A stretch of DNA of 64,000 nt from DAISJM01 sp036821485. GTDB taxonomy: Bacteria > Verrucomicrobiota > Kiritimatiellia > CAIQIC01 > JAGNIJ01. Within the stretch, counting starts at the first letter, position 1; each line of letters begins with the position of its first letter. Shown here piece by piece: positions 42,101 to 54,429 of the stretch. The notes under the pieces were generated by a model. It did no database searches. It was not told the DNA's origin and was given only the letters and a program-made list of their open reading frames with translations. The stretch spans positions 1 through 64,000 of the forward strand of contig DAISJM010000006.1 of assembly GCA_036821485.1 (NCBI GenBank). Reading direction: 5' to 3'. A program made the position numbers and the translations under genes.

Positions 42101-45100
42101 CGGTTCGTGACGCTGACCCGGTAGAACAACGTTCCCCCGACCGACAGCACGTTGTCCGTGTACGTGTTCTGCGGCGGCGTCGCGGTAATGCCGTTACTCA
42201 GCAGGCTGAACGATCCCAACAGATTCGTCGTGCGACTCAGCACGTAGACACGATCCGATGCGCTGGGCCACACCAGCACGATAGCTGCCGAGTTGGTCGG
42301 CATCCCCGACCACTCCAGCGCAAACACGGACGCGGCGTTGGTCGGCTGCGTGCCCGCCATCCACTCCTGCCAGTTGCTCGCACCATCAGCATCGGCATCC
42401 CCCGCCGACGTTGCCGCCAGCCCGTTGGTGAAGTTCTGCGCCTCCCAGACATCAGGCATCCCGTCGGCATCGCTATCTTGCGCGGGATCGACAACCACAC
42501 CGCCCACGATGACGTCATCGAACGCGATATTGCCGGACGTCTTGGTCCACGTGAACCGCAACCGCGTGACCGTACCGGCCAGCGCGAGCGACTGCGTCGC
42601 CCCGACATTGACCGGATTGGTGAACGCCGCGAGCGTACTCCACGAACCGGCTTGATATTGGTCGACGGTAAACGTTCCAACACTGTTGGTGCCGACAGCC
42701 GGGTACGCCTTGAGGAAGAAGGTCAGATTGCTCCCGCCGAGGAAACCCGCGCTGGAAATCCAATCGCCGTCGCTGTCGAACTTGACCGAAGGCAGATTGC
42801 GGCCTGATGCCGCCGCCGTCGTGTAGGATGAAACCCCGCTGAACGTCCAGCCCGCGGGCGCAACCGGCGCGGCATCGAACGGCTCGTCCAGCAGGTTCGT
42901 GCTGACGGCCGACGCCGACTCACCCGGATGCGCGCCAAAGAAATCGAGGACCCGCTTCATCACATTCGTGCGGTACGACGCATCCATGATCGTCTCGAAC
43001 GGGAACCCCAGCACCACGGTGCGCCACGCATTGCTGAACTGGATCGCCGCGCCGTTCGCGCCCGACGATGAACTCCCGTACACCATCGCGGTCACCGACC
43101 CGGCTTGGCTGCGAAACACATCCGGGTAATCCACCTTGTACGTACTGCCGCTGCCGTTATCGAACTGCAACGTGCCGAGTCCGTCGAAAACCGTTCCGCT
43201 GGCGCCCGTCGCGCGATTGGTCCCCGAACTGTCGGCGGCGTACGCCGTGCGCAGGTAGTTCGTAAGGAACGCCGTGTCCGCCGCACTCCCGAGCGCGCCA
43301 AGATCCCATCCCAATTCCGAGCCAGAAACAAACAGGCAACCGCCGTTCGTGAGAAATGCCTGAACCAGTGATTGCTCTGCCGTGCTGAACGTTTCGTTCG
43401 TCGTGGATTCCTCGCCGAGAATCCAGTACGCGGCATAGTAGTTAGTCATGCGCACGAAATTGGAAACCACGGCCATGTGCGCGCAGGAGTCGAACACGCG
43501 GCCCGCCGCCGCCAGCGCCTGCCCGTGCTGAACGACGTAGTCGAAGCTGTTGATCTGCCGCGGCCGCACCATCGTGACGTTGCCCGCAATGTTCGCTCCA
43601 AAATAGCGCGTCGGACTGAGCGATCGGTCAAACCGGTCGAAGCCGTTGACCACGAGGTGATACGCACGGCCGTTGGCGGACACGCGGGCCCCGACGACCT
43701 CCGACGGCAGCGATTCGCCGCCGGCATTCAGCGCGGTGATGCGGAAGAAATACGTCGCGCCCGTCACGAGATTCGTCAGCGTGACGCTCGTGTTCGTCGT
43801 AGCAACCGATGCGCCGAATCCGTAACCGTTGGTCGATGTGTAAACCCGGTAGCTGGTGGCCGCCTGCCCGCTCGCTCGGTTCGTCACCGGCGCCGTCCAC
43901 GACACGGCCACGCCGCCGGCCGTGTTGACCGCGCGCGGAGCAACCGGCGGCTCAGGCAGGAACGCCAACGGTACCGCGGAACTGTTGGCGTGAAGATGCT
44001 TGATCAGCCCCTTGAAGCAGGAACGCGCGAAGTAGAGCCGGGCGGACGGATCGCGCAGCAGCCGCGCATCCTCGACGTTGTTGTGGAACGCGACCTCGAT
44101 GATCGTCGCGTTCATGTTGCTGTTGTAGCCCTCGGAAATCTCTCCGTACACGGAGCCATACACATTCGCGGAATTGTTATCCCATGGATCGTTGAAGCCC
44201 ACGCCGTTGTCGAGATAGGCGAAGTCGTTGGTGATCTCCGCCGCAAGCGCGCCGGCAAAGGCCTGCTGCAAGGTTTGGTAGCCGGCCGAATTGCCGGTGC
44301 TGTAGAGGCCCATCGGCCCACGCGCGGTCCCGGCCCCGCCGTCCGCGTTGGAGTGGAACCCGAGATAGACGCGATCCCAGAACCCGCCGTCCGCCTCGTT
44401 GTCCATGTAGTCGGCCATACGCGTCGGTGCACCCACATTGTCGTCGCTGTCGATCAGCGTCGGGCGATCATACAGGTCCGAGGCCATGCCCTGCCCCGTC
44501 ATGTCCTGCACCCAGTAGCGCGAGGCTTCGAGTTCCTTCTCGTAGCCCGAGACGCCCCAGCCGCGATCGATGTCGCCCGCCCCATTGCCGAACCGGATCG
44601 CGTCGGCAATCACGACGTTACTCGCCGGATCGTTCCCCGGCGCGTCATTGGAAATCTCGACATAACCACCGCTGCCGGCCTCGAAGTAGTACGTGCCGAG
44701 CCAGACCCAGCCCGCGCCGACGCGCCGATGATTGACGCGGATTTCGCTGATCCCTCCGCTGTGCCGAATGCGGTAGAGCTGACGCACGCGGTTGCCCGAG
44801 TAAAGCGCCCACGTGTACACGGGATAGAAGCCCGCCACGGGAATATTCGGCGCGTAGCGCGCGCCCGCCGTCGCGCCGTTCGTACTGATATAGGCGTATC
44901 TATAAGGTGTGTCGCCTGCGGTGCCGTAGAAGATCGTCGACGAGCTGTTGGCCCATGTTCCGGTATACGTCACGCCCGCATCGTCGTTGTCGAGAATGAC
45001 CTGGTTGGTTTGGTAGCCGACCGGCCGGAACGGCACCACCGCGGCGCCCGCGTTCAGGCAGTACTGAACAAATGTGTTGAGTTGGTCGATGTTGCCCATG

Positions 45101-46632
45101 TCCTCGACCACCGCATTCGTCAGTGTGCGCCCCACGTACCATCCGCCGGAATTCGTGTTGGCGCAGAACCCGTGGCCCGCACTGCAGTAGACCACGATGT
45201 TTGAGAGCGCGCCGCCCGGTGCCGGAGTGACCGAGAGCGCGCCTTCGTCTTCCGGCGGCGGGCTTTCGGTCGTCGCAAATTTCGCGGCCAGCAAATCCCA
45301 GAGATCGGGCAACGCGTCGTCGTAACCCAGCGCCCAGATGCCGATGCCCCCCAGGTTCTTCGAATTGGCAAAATCGTACTTGAGCGCGAGGCTGTTCGTG
45401 TCGTCGTACCAAAGTTGCCGGTAGCTACCGTACATCACGTACGGCGTCAGCGAATTCGTGTCCCAGTTGTAGCCATAGGTCGCCGCGTACGACGTCGCCG
45501 AGGGATAGGTCCGCGACGTGCCCGATCCCGTGGTGTCCGCATGCAGCGCGTACGACACCGTCGGCCAGTCGTACCCGTAGTACGGCACGCCGAGCAACAG
45601 CTTGCCCGGGGACAATCCTGCCGCGAGATAGTTGCTGATCGATTTGCCGACGCTCAGGGAACCGAACGCCGTGCTCGTCTTCAGCGGCGCGACCGGCCCG
45701 GCCTGCGTGTCGGTGCCCCACGAATAGTCGTAGCCCATCATGATGCACAGATCCAGGAACCCCTCGAACGCAGCCACGTCGTAATTGCCACTCCAGTCCA
45801 CCGCGGGCAGGCAGATCGAAACCTGCGAGCCCGGCACCGACGCGTGCATCCGCACGGTCAGGTTGCTCATGAACGCCGTCAACGGAGCCTGGTAACCACC
45901 GGGGATGCCCTCGAAATCGATGTTTACGCCGTCGGCACCGCGAAGCTGAATCAGCCGGACCAACTCGTTGATCATGTTGCTTTGCGCGGCGGCGCTGCCG
46001 AAGAACGTGCTGTGGCCGGAAAACAGCGTGACGCAGAGCACCACATCGACCCCGTTCGAGTGCGCCCATTGAACGAGCGGCGTGTTCGACCAACTGTTCA
46101 TCGTGGTCGCGTAGCCCGTGGTCGGATTCGCCTCATAGGAAAAATAGGCAATCGTGGAAAGCAAATCGAAGCTGTAGTTCGTGTAGCCGGAACCTTCCCA
46201 GTACGGATGCCAGCCGAAGACTTCTTTCTGCAAGGTGAACGGGCCGGTGCCGGACGACTTCAATGGCTGGATGCCGGGTTCCGTCGCCGGGATCTCCTCC
46301 TGCAACTTCGCCTTCAGCTCATCCCAGTCCTGCTCCGTGACGGCCTTGAACTGATCGTAGAATTCCTGCTCGGCCTGGTGAACGGAAGTCGGCAATACGG
46401 CGGGTGGCGTCAATTCTTCCGCAGCGGGCAACGCGGCGCGCAGCAGCACGGCCTCCTGCCCGTCCGGACAGGGCGGCATCTCCGGACGCACGTAATCATC
46501 CACGGCGCCGGTTTCGAGCAGAACCTCTCCCGCGCGCAGGACGGGCACACCCACCACCGCGAAGATGCAGGCAACCAGGCAACAACAAATGGACAACCTC
46601 GACAACTGCATGGACACCCTACCCCGGTTCAT
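42097..46632 (-). CDS. Giant secreted bifunctional hydrolase: GH18 plus MurNAc-L-alanine amidase
   Basis: A 1511-residue exported protein. ATG 46632 or, with a shorter n-region, ATG 46611 begins the signal peptide. Residues about 150-460 are a GH18 domain of the YaaH-like type with catalytic GADGVNIDFEG near 235. Next is an Amidase_3-like zinc amidase split in two: SAGHG and VEDMGN come first, then an inserted golvesin/Xly-like beta domain (FYPVYTWALYSGNRV), then LGFHSNADGG and IIEVAFHNN, giving the His, Glu, His, Glu set. An Fn3 domain, a class I amidotransferase/DUF4350-like domain, a CBM-like jelly roll, the DSDADGMPD calcium motif (near 1384) and the shared C-terminal beta module follow. 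Cleavage of both glycan and stem peptide of peptidoglycan is plausible. Confidence 0.82.
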   Translation of the reverse strand: MNRGRVSMQLSRLSICCCLVACIFAVVGVPVLRAGEVLLETGAVDDYVRPEMPPCPDGQEAVLLRAALPAAEELTPPAVLPTSVHQAEQEFYDQFKAVTEQDWDELKAKLQEEIPATEPGIQPLKSSGTGPFTLQKEVFGWHPYWEGSGYTNYSFDLLSTIAYFSYEANPTTGYATTMNSWSNTPLVQWAHSNGVDVVLCVTLFSGHSTFFGSAAAQSNMINELVRLIQLRGADGVNIDFEGIPGGYQAPLTAFMSNLTVRMHASVPGSQVSICLPAVDWSGNYDVAAFEGFLDLCIMMGYDYSWGTDTQAGPVAPLKTSTAFGSLSVGKSISNYLAAGLSPGKLLLGVPYYGYDWPTVSYALHADTTGSGTSRTYPSATSYAATYGYNWDTNSLTPYVMYGSYRQLWYDDTNSLALKYDFANSKNLGGIGIWALGYDDALPDLWDLLAAKFATTESPPPEDEGALSVTPAPGGALSNIVVYCSAGHGFCANTNSGGWYVGRTLTNAVVEDMGNIDQLNTFVQYCLNAGAAVVPFRPVGYQTNQVILDNDDAGVTYTGTWANSSSTIFYGTAGDTPYRYAYISTNGATAGARYAPNIPVAGFYPVYTWALYSGNRVRQLYRIRHSGGISEIRVNHRRVGAGWVWLGTYYFEAGSGGYVEISNDAPGNDPASNVVIADAIRFGNGAGDIDRGWGVSGYEKELEASRYWVQDMTGQGMASDLYDRPTLIDSDDNVGAPTRMADYMDNEADGGFWDRVYLGFHSNADGGAGTARGPMGLYSTGNSAGYQTLQQAFAGALAAEITNDFAYLDNGVGFNDPWDNNSANVYGSVYGEISEGYNSNMNATIIEVAFHNNVEDARLLRDPSARLYFARSCFKGLIKHLHANSSAVPLAFLPEPPVAPRAVNTAGGVAVSWTAPVTNRASGQAATSYRVYTSTNGYGFGASVATTNTSVTLTNLVTGATYFFRITALNAGGESLPSEVVGARVSANGRAYHLVVNGFDRFDRSLSPTRYFGANIAGNVTMVRPRQINSFDYVVQHGQALAAAGRVFDSCAHMAVVSNFVRMTNYYAAYWILGEESTTNETFSTAEQSLVQAFLTNGGCLFVSGSELGWDLGALGSAADTAFLTNYLRTAYAADSSGTNRATGASGTVFDGLGTLQFDNGSGSTYKVDYPDVFRSQAGSVTAMVYGSSSSGANGAAIQFSNAWRTVVLGFPFETIMDASYRTNVMKRVLDFFGAHPGESASAVSTNLLDEPFDAAPVAPAGWTFSGVSSYTTAAASGRNLPSVKFDSDGDWISSAGFLGGSNLTFFLKAYPAVGTNSVGTFTVDQYQAGSWSTLAAFTNPVNVGATQSLALAGTVTRLRFTWTKTSGNIAFDDVIVGGVVVDPAQDSDADGMPDVWEAQNFTNGLAATSAGDADADGASNWQEWMAGTQPTNAASVFALEWSGMPTNSAAIVLVWPSASDRVYVLSRTTNLLGSFSLLSNGITATPPQNTYTDNVLSVGGTLFYRVSVTNR

Positions 46633-46848
46633 CAGGACGAACAGTGATTATACCCCGCGCCGGGCTCCGCGTTCACGACTCAGATCAGCAGAGGGATTTG
46701 AATAGAAGGTAACAAAGAAAACAAAGGATGGAGGGAAGAGGTCGGAAGCCGGCAGGCCATCCAGCCCATTAGTGTCCATCAGTGTTCATTAGTGGTTGAA
46801 ACTCTTGTGCGTCTCTTGTGCCTCTTTGTGGCAAAGAAGATCCCCCCC
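46633..46848. repeat. Intergenic stretch with 10-bp tandem repeat
   Basis: The 216-base spacer upstream of the giant hydrolase gene contains three 10-base units (CATTAGTGTC, CATCAGTGTT, CATTAGTGGT) at 46767-46796, followed by a run of CTCTTGTGC/CTCTTTGTGG words to about 46831. It lies between the starts and stops of two minus-strand genes, so it includes the kinase gene's downstream region's neighbour and the promoter side of nothing obvious. No ORF or RNA gene was seen. Confidence 0.6.
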
Positions 46849-50088
<3,240 letters not shown>

Positions 50089-50176
50089 CCCTGGCTTACC
50101 GCTGGCACGAAATCGCTGCCATCCCCGATCAATACACCAAACCGCTCCGCGGCGTGTAGCCAAACCCGCGTGCCTG

Positions 50177-51499
50177 TCAGGCGATTCTCCCCCACAGCCG
50201 TCCCGCGCGTTCCACGCATTGCGCGCGGATCGCGGCTTCGTCGAGCCCGAGAATCTTGCCGTGCTCCATCAGCACACGCCCGCGGCAGACGGTCGCCCGC
50301 ACCGCGGTGTCATACAATCCGAACAGCAGGTGTCCATAGAAATTCGCCCCGGTGAGCGGCGTGAACGGCACATATTCGAACACCGCCACGTCGCCAAGCT
50401 GCCCCGCTTCGAGCATCCCGCGCGGCTCGCGGAACAGGCGCCCGCAGATCGTCCGGTTGTTCTTCAGCAGCATGTCGCACGCCTCGCCGAACGCCACGCG
50501 CGGATCCTTCACCACGTGCCGCTGCAACAGGTACGCCGCCCGCGCGGAAGCGATCATGTGCGAGGCCATCCCGTCCGTCCCCAGCCCCACCAGCACGCCA
50601 CGCGACATCATGCAGAGTATCCGCGCCGCGCCCACCGCGTTGTTCATGTTCGACTCGGGGTTGTGCACCACCATCGACCCCGTTTCCTTCAAAATCTCCC
50701 GCTCGCGCTCATCCAGATGCACGCCGTGTACGAAAATCGATTTCGGCCCCGTGATCCCCGCGTCACGGAACCGCTCCATCACGCGCTTGTGAAACTCGGC
50801 CTGCGTGACCTTCTCGTCCATCTCGTCTTCCGCCGCGTGAACGTGGAACCCCGCGCCGGTTTCCTTGCCGATCGCCGCGCACCGCTCCAGCGTCGCGTGC
50901 CCAAGCGTCATTGACGCGTGCAGCCCGAACATGGCCGCGATCTGCGCGTCGCCCGATTGCGCGCACTTGCGGATGAACCGCTCGTTCTCCGCGATCCCTT
51001 CGCCTTCTTTATTACGATCTGAAACTTCGTAACACAGGCAGCCATTCAGCCCGGCGTCGCGAAACGCCTTCTCGATCGTGTCGAGACTGCCGTCGCAGCA
51101 CGCGGGCGAAGCGTGGTGATCGATCACCGTCGTGCAACCGTCCTTGATACCCTCCAGCAGTACGAGCAGCGCGGAATAATAGACATCCTCCGCGTCGAGC
51201 GCCCGGTCGAGTTTCCACCAGAGGTGTTCGAGGATCTCCTTGAAGTTCTCCGCGGGGCGGCCGGGCGGCGCGAAGCCGCGCGCGAAGGTGGAGTAAAGAT
51301 GATGATGCGCGTTGATGAGTCCCGGCATCACGACGCAGCCGGCAGCATCCAGCGTCTTCGCCGGCCGGTACTTGGAATCGGGGATGACGCCCACTTCGAC
51401 GATCTTGGCATCCTCGATGTACACCGAGCCGTTCGGGATGATCTCGTTCCGATCGTTCAGGGTGACCACCAGGCCGTTCTTGATCAGCAGCGAACTCAT
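50177..51499 (-). CDS. ssnA: SsnA-like amidohydrolase
   Basis: A 440-residue metal-dependent amidohydrolase of the ATZ/TRZ class most like SsnA. Metal-site motifs are GLINAHHHLYST, the later FHVHAAEDE, HGVHL, NPESNMNN and GLGTDGM. The segment HLWWKLDRALDAEDVYYSALL...DHHASPACCDGSL follows E. coli SsnA closely. ATG 51499 is preceded by GGAGAGGTG. In E. coli ssnA lies beside ygfK and molybdenum-hydroxylase genes; here a YgfK-like gene lies 7 kb away on the same strand. The substrate of SsnA is not established. The promoter region contains three tandem hairpins. Confidence 0.85.
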   Translation of the reverse strand: MSSLLIKNGLVVTLNDRNEIIPNGSVYIEDAKIVEVGVIPDSKYRPAKTLDAAGCVVMPGLINAHHHLYSTFARGFAPPGRPAENFKEILEHLWWKLDRALDAEDVYYSALLVLLEGIKDGCTTVIDHHASPACCDGSLDTIEKAFRDAGLNGCLCYEVSDRNKEGEGIAENERFIRKCAQSGDAQIAAMFGLHASMTLGHATLERCAAIGKETGAGFHVHAAEDEMDEKVTQAEFHKRVMERFRDAGITGPKSIFVHGVHLDEREREILKETGSMVVHNPESNMNNAVGAARILCMMSRGVLVGLGTDGMASHMIASARAAYLLQRHVVKDPRVAFGEACDMLLKNNRTICGRLFREPRGMLEAGQLGDVAVFEYVPFTPLTGANFYGHLLFGLYDTAVRATVCRGRVLMEHGKILGLDEAAIRAQCVERAGRLWGRIA

Positions 51500-51538
51500 A
51501 CACACCTCTCCATGGCAGCGACGTGCCGTACCGACTGA

Positions 51539-51623
51539 TTTTTCCAAGGTTTGGAAGAAATGGCACGCCTTTTTCCAATGATTGGAAAAAACCGGGACCG
51601 ATTTTCCAACCCTTGGAAAAATC
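51539..51623. repeat. Three tandem TTTTCCAA-NNN-TTGGAAAA hairpins
   Basis: Three near-perfect palindromes lie at 51539-51560, 51570-51591 and 51600-51623. Each has TTTTCCAA or TTTTTCCAA arms around a three-base centre (GGT, TGA, CCC). They are spaced about 30 bases apart in the spacer upstream of ssnA and downstream of the 51656-52675 membrane-protein gene. Arms are conserved while centres vary, as expected for a protein-binding or RNA element under selection. Confidence 0.8.
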
Positions 51624-51655
51624 GCCGTTGGCAGGGATGCGGCGGGCGAGGCCCC

Positions 51656-52675
51656 CTACTTCGCCACGGCCGGCTCGGCCGGGGCGGGCTCCCAGACCAC
51701 CTTGCTGCGCTTTACCTCTTTAAGCAGCCAGCGATAGATCAGCCGCTCGTGTTCGAGCGAAAAGTATGTGCCTTCCTCAATCATCTCGCCATTGACCACG
51801 GCGACGCGGTTGCCGTTCTTGCCCGTCATCACCGCCGAAACACCGATCTTCGCGCGCGCCGTATCCCAGCCCGGCGCGTCCGCTGTGGCCTCCGTCACCG
51901 CGGCGCGACCCGACATGTTGTGGAGGAACGCCTTGAATCCGCCGCTGCTTGCCGGCGCGGGTGCCGGCGGTGCCACCGCAGGCACGGGTTCGGGCGCGGG
52001 TGCCGGTTCGGCCTCGCGCATTTCCGGCAACGCGATGCTCGCGGGCGGCGCGGCCGTCGCGGGCCGCGGCGAGACGGCCAGGGCAACCGGTGCGGCCGTA
52101 GTCGCGGCCGGAATCACGGTGATCGGCGTGGGCGCGGCAACCACGGGCTCTGTCTGGCACGATTTGGGCTTGGAGAAGAATTCCTTGAACATCTTCAGAA
52201 ATTCCTCCGCCTGCGACGGCGGTTTGGCCGAAGCCTCGGGCGCCGGCAGAGGTGGCGGCGGCGGCATGTTGTACATCTCGTGAACCATCTGCCGCGCTTC
52301 CATCAAATCCTTGTCATGCTTCGACATCACCGTCTCACCCGAGGACTCATTCACCTTGCCGATAAGCAACAGAACTCCTACGGCGAGGACAATGTTGAAG
52401 AGGAGATACAGGAACGTGACGAGGAACGCCTTCCAGAACGGCGCCCAGCAGAACTTCATGATCATGAACATCACAAAGGCGATGGACGGGATGAACGTGA
52501 GGACGCCGATATGGGGCTGCAAAAGAAGATCAATGAAGAAGGTGCCGATGCTGATACCGGCGGTGACCATTGCCACTTTTGCGAAGTCGAAATCCGCCTC
52601 GTTGCGCGCCACCAGATAGAGAAGCCCGCAAAGCACGAAGGCCTTGAGGAATATCTCTACAATCATGATGTCCAT
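51656..52675 (-). CDS. Membrane protein with Pro/Ala-rich linker and C-terminal GspB-like module
   Basis: A 339-residue protein that I do not recognise as a family. It starts at ATG 52675 (MDIMIVEIF). Four hydrophobic segments occupy about 1-110 (EIFLKAFVLCGLLYLVA, VAMVTAGISIGTFFIDLLL, FIPSIAFVMFMIMKFCW, FLVTFLYLLFNIVLAVGVLLL). A Met/Pro-rich stretch and a long Pro/Ala linker (about 140-260) follow. The C-terminal ~80 residues include GNRVAVVNGEMIEEGTYF...LIYRWLLKEVKRSKVVW, which resembles the NG..EG..V pattern of GspB/GspC-like periplasmic modules. A link to secretion is speculative. Confidence 0.7.
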   Translation of the reverse strand: MDIMIVEIFLKAFVLCGLLYLVARNEADFDFAKVAMVTAGISIGTFFIDLLLQPHIGVLTFIPSIAFVMFMIMKFCWAPFWKAFLVTFLYLLFNIVLAVGVLLLIGKVNESSGETVMSKHDKDLMEARQMVHEMYNMPPPPPLPAPEASAKPPSQAEEFLKMFKEFFSKPKSCQTEPVVAAPTPITVIPAATTAAPVALAVSPRPATAAPPASIALPEMREAEPAPAPEPVPAVAPPAPAPASSGGFKAFLHNMSGRAAVTEATADAPGWDTARAKIGVSAVMTGKNGNRVAVVNGEMIEEGTYFSLEHERLIYRWLLKEVKRSKVVWEPAPAEPAVAK

Positions 52676-52837
52676 AAGGCTTCTCTCCCCTGCCTGCGGA
52701 CGCAAATGCCCTCAGACGGATTCTAGTTCTGCAGTCCGTCTATTCACAAGAGCCTTTTCCGTGCCAAGTCCACCAACGCCGCATCCTCATTCTGCATTCT
52801 TCGTTCTGCGTTCCGCATTCCCGCGTTGCGATTCCGC

Positions 52838-52865
52838 TTGTCTCACTTGTCTGCACATCTATAGT
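52838..52865 (+). promoter_or_regulatory. Candidate sigma-70 promoter for the bactofilin operon
   Basis: TTGTCT (52838-52843) and TATAGT (52860-52865) are separated by 16 bases and precede the first bactofilin ATG by about 55 bases. Upstream, 52790-52820 carries a CATTCTGCATTC-type low-complexity repeat. An AAGGAG Shine-Dalgarno stands at 52907-52912. Confidence 0.45.
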
Positions 52866-52918
52866 ACGAAGTCATTGTGGGCTGGAGCAAGGACCTCCCC
52901 TTTACATAAGGAGCACGC

Positions 52919-53335
52919 ATGAGCAACGGCAATGAGCAGCAATCCATCATCACCGCCGAAGTCGAGATCACCGGCGTCATCAAGAGCGCCGGTTCGGTCC
53001 GGCTCGACGGCAAACTCGACGGCGACCTGGTCTGCCAGGGCGACGCGATCCTCGGCAAGACCGCAACGATGAAGGGCAACATCACCGCCAGTTCCGTCGC
53101 CGTCGAAGGCACGGTCAACGGCACGATCAACGCGAAGGACAAAATCGAAATGAAGTCCACCGCGAAGATCACCGGCGACATCAAGTCCAAGCGCCTCGCG
53201 GTCGAGGACGGCGTAACGTTCGTCGGCAAGGTCGATGTGAACCCGAGCGGTCAGCCGGTTTCGGCCAAGGCCGATGACGATGGCCGTCCGAGCTTCCTCG
53301 GCAAGGGCAAGCTGCCCTACGCGCCTTCCGTCTGA
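52919..53335 (+). CDS. Bactofilin
   Basis: A 138-residue bactofilin. These proteins self-assemble without nucleotide into beta-helical filaments that organise cell shape and envelope enzymes. The core shows the regular six-residue coil pattern: ITGVIKSAGSVRLDGKLDGDLVCQGDAILGKTA, then MKGNITASSVAVEGTVNGTI and KITGDIKSKRLAVEDGVTFVGKV. Short polar tails flank it. A promoter and a clear AAGGAG site precede it. It is the first of four same-strand genes that look like one cytoskeletal module. Confidence 0.93.
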   Translation: MSNGNEQQSIITAEVEITGVIKSAGSVRLDGKLDGDLVCQGDAILGKTATMKGNITASSVAVEGTVNGTINAKDKIEMKSTAKITGDIKSKRLAVEDGVTFVGKVDVNPSGQPVSAKADDDGRPSFLGKGKLPYAPSV

Positions 53336-53409
53336 TCCCGCTGCTGATTGAAGGCTGTCGCGTGTGCGGCAGCCGGCTCGCGGTTTCTTCCGCAGGCAGG
53401 GGGTAAGTT

Positions 53410-54270
53410 TTGGCAGACGCACCGAAAAAACCAGGTTCCGGATTCTCCGGCGCTCCTTATGGGCCCCGGCTGAGGCCTGCCGCCATGCCGGGCGCACCCG
53501 TGCCCGCATCGGCACAGCCCGCGGGGAACCGTCCTGCTGCGTCCGGGCAACCACCGTCACCAGCGCAAAGCGCTGCCACGGTCGGCCATACCGCGTTGCC
53601 CCCGCGTCAGCACATCCGGTGCTTCGAGTGCGGCTACGAGTTCAACCTGACGGGCCGCCAGCATAGCACCTACTGCCCCAAGTGCCGCACCACCCTCGAC
53701 CTCGCCGGCTACACGATCGATGCCGAATGCCGCGAGACGCTCAAGACCCTCGGCAAGATCCGCGTCACCCCGCGCGGGTCCGTGTCCTCCGCAACGCTCA
53801 TGGCGACGGACATGGACCTGCAGGGGAAGATCTCCGGGTGTAACGTCACCGTGTTCCGGCTGCTCACCGTGTTCCCCGGCGCGAGCTTCGTCCGGCACGA
53901 GATCAAGACGGTGGACCTCCGCATCGAACCGGGCACCGGGTTCTCCCTGCGGAAGGAATCCGCCTTCCGCAACGTCGACCTCGCCGGCACGCTGAACACC
54001 AACCTCTACTCCACCGGCGTCGTCACGCTGCGCTCGACGAGTGAGTTCAAGGGAGAGATTCACGGCGCGCATCTCGTTGTCGAAGACGGGGCCGTGGTGC
54101 AAGGCTCTTTCGACATCCGGCCCGAAGCGCTGCCGGAGGTGGAGAAGGTTCAAAAGCGGCTCGCCTCGGCGCCCACCCCCGCCGATCCGGAACGCATCGT
54201 CGTTCCCGCCCTGCCCGAACCCGCCGCCCCGGCGGACGACGCCAGCCCCGCCAAACCGTCTGCCGGGTAA
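53410..54270 (+). CDS. Bactofilin-like protein with N-terminal zinc ribbon
   Basis: A 286-residue protein beginning at TTG 53410 after GGGGG. A Pro/Gly/Ala-rich N-terminal region (1-70) is followed by a zinc ribbon (CFECGYEF ... CPKCRTTL, about 75-100). A bactofilin-like beta-helix spans about 115-250 (GKIRVTPRGSVSSATLMATDMDLQGKISG, TNLYSTGVVTLRSTSEFKGEIHGAHLVVEDGAVVQG). The tail is Pro-rich. The ribbon could link the filament to another component. It follows the first bactofilin by 74 bases and precedes the coiled-coil gene. Confidence 0.85.
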   Translation: MADAPKKPGSGFSGAPYGPRLRPAAMPGAPVPASAQPAGNRPAASGQPPSPAQSAATVGHTALPPRQHIRCFECGYEFNLTGRQHSTYCPKCRTTLDLAGYTIDAECRETLKTLGKIRVTPRGSVSSATLMATDMDLQGKISGCNVTVFRLLTVFPGASFVRHEIKTVDLRIEPGTGFSLRKESAFRNVDLAGTLNTNLYSTGVVTLRSTSEFKGEIHGAHLVVEDGAVVQGSFDIRPEALPEVEKVQKRLASAPTPADPERIVVPALPEPAAPADDASPAKPSAG

Positions 54271-54429
54271 CACCGCTTACGGGAACACCTTCCGCGGCTT
54301 GTCCCAAAAGCGGAAAAAACTGCTGCCTGCGCCTGAAGGCCTGTGCTATATTTCGCTTTACTGATTCCATGCTGAAACCTACAAGTTGCTGATCGTATTG
54401 GACCTTTGAATAAGGGGGAGAGTCATACC

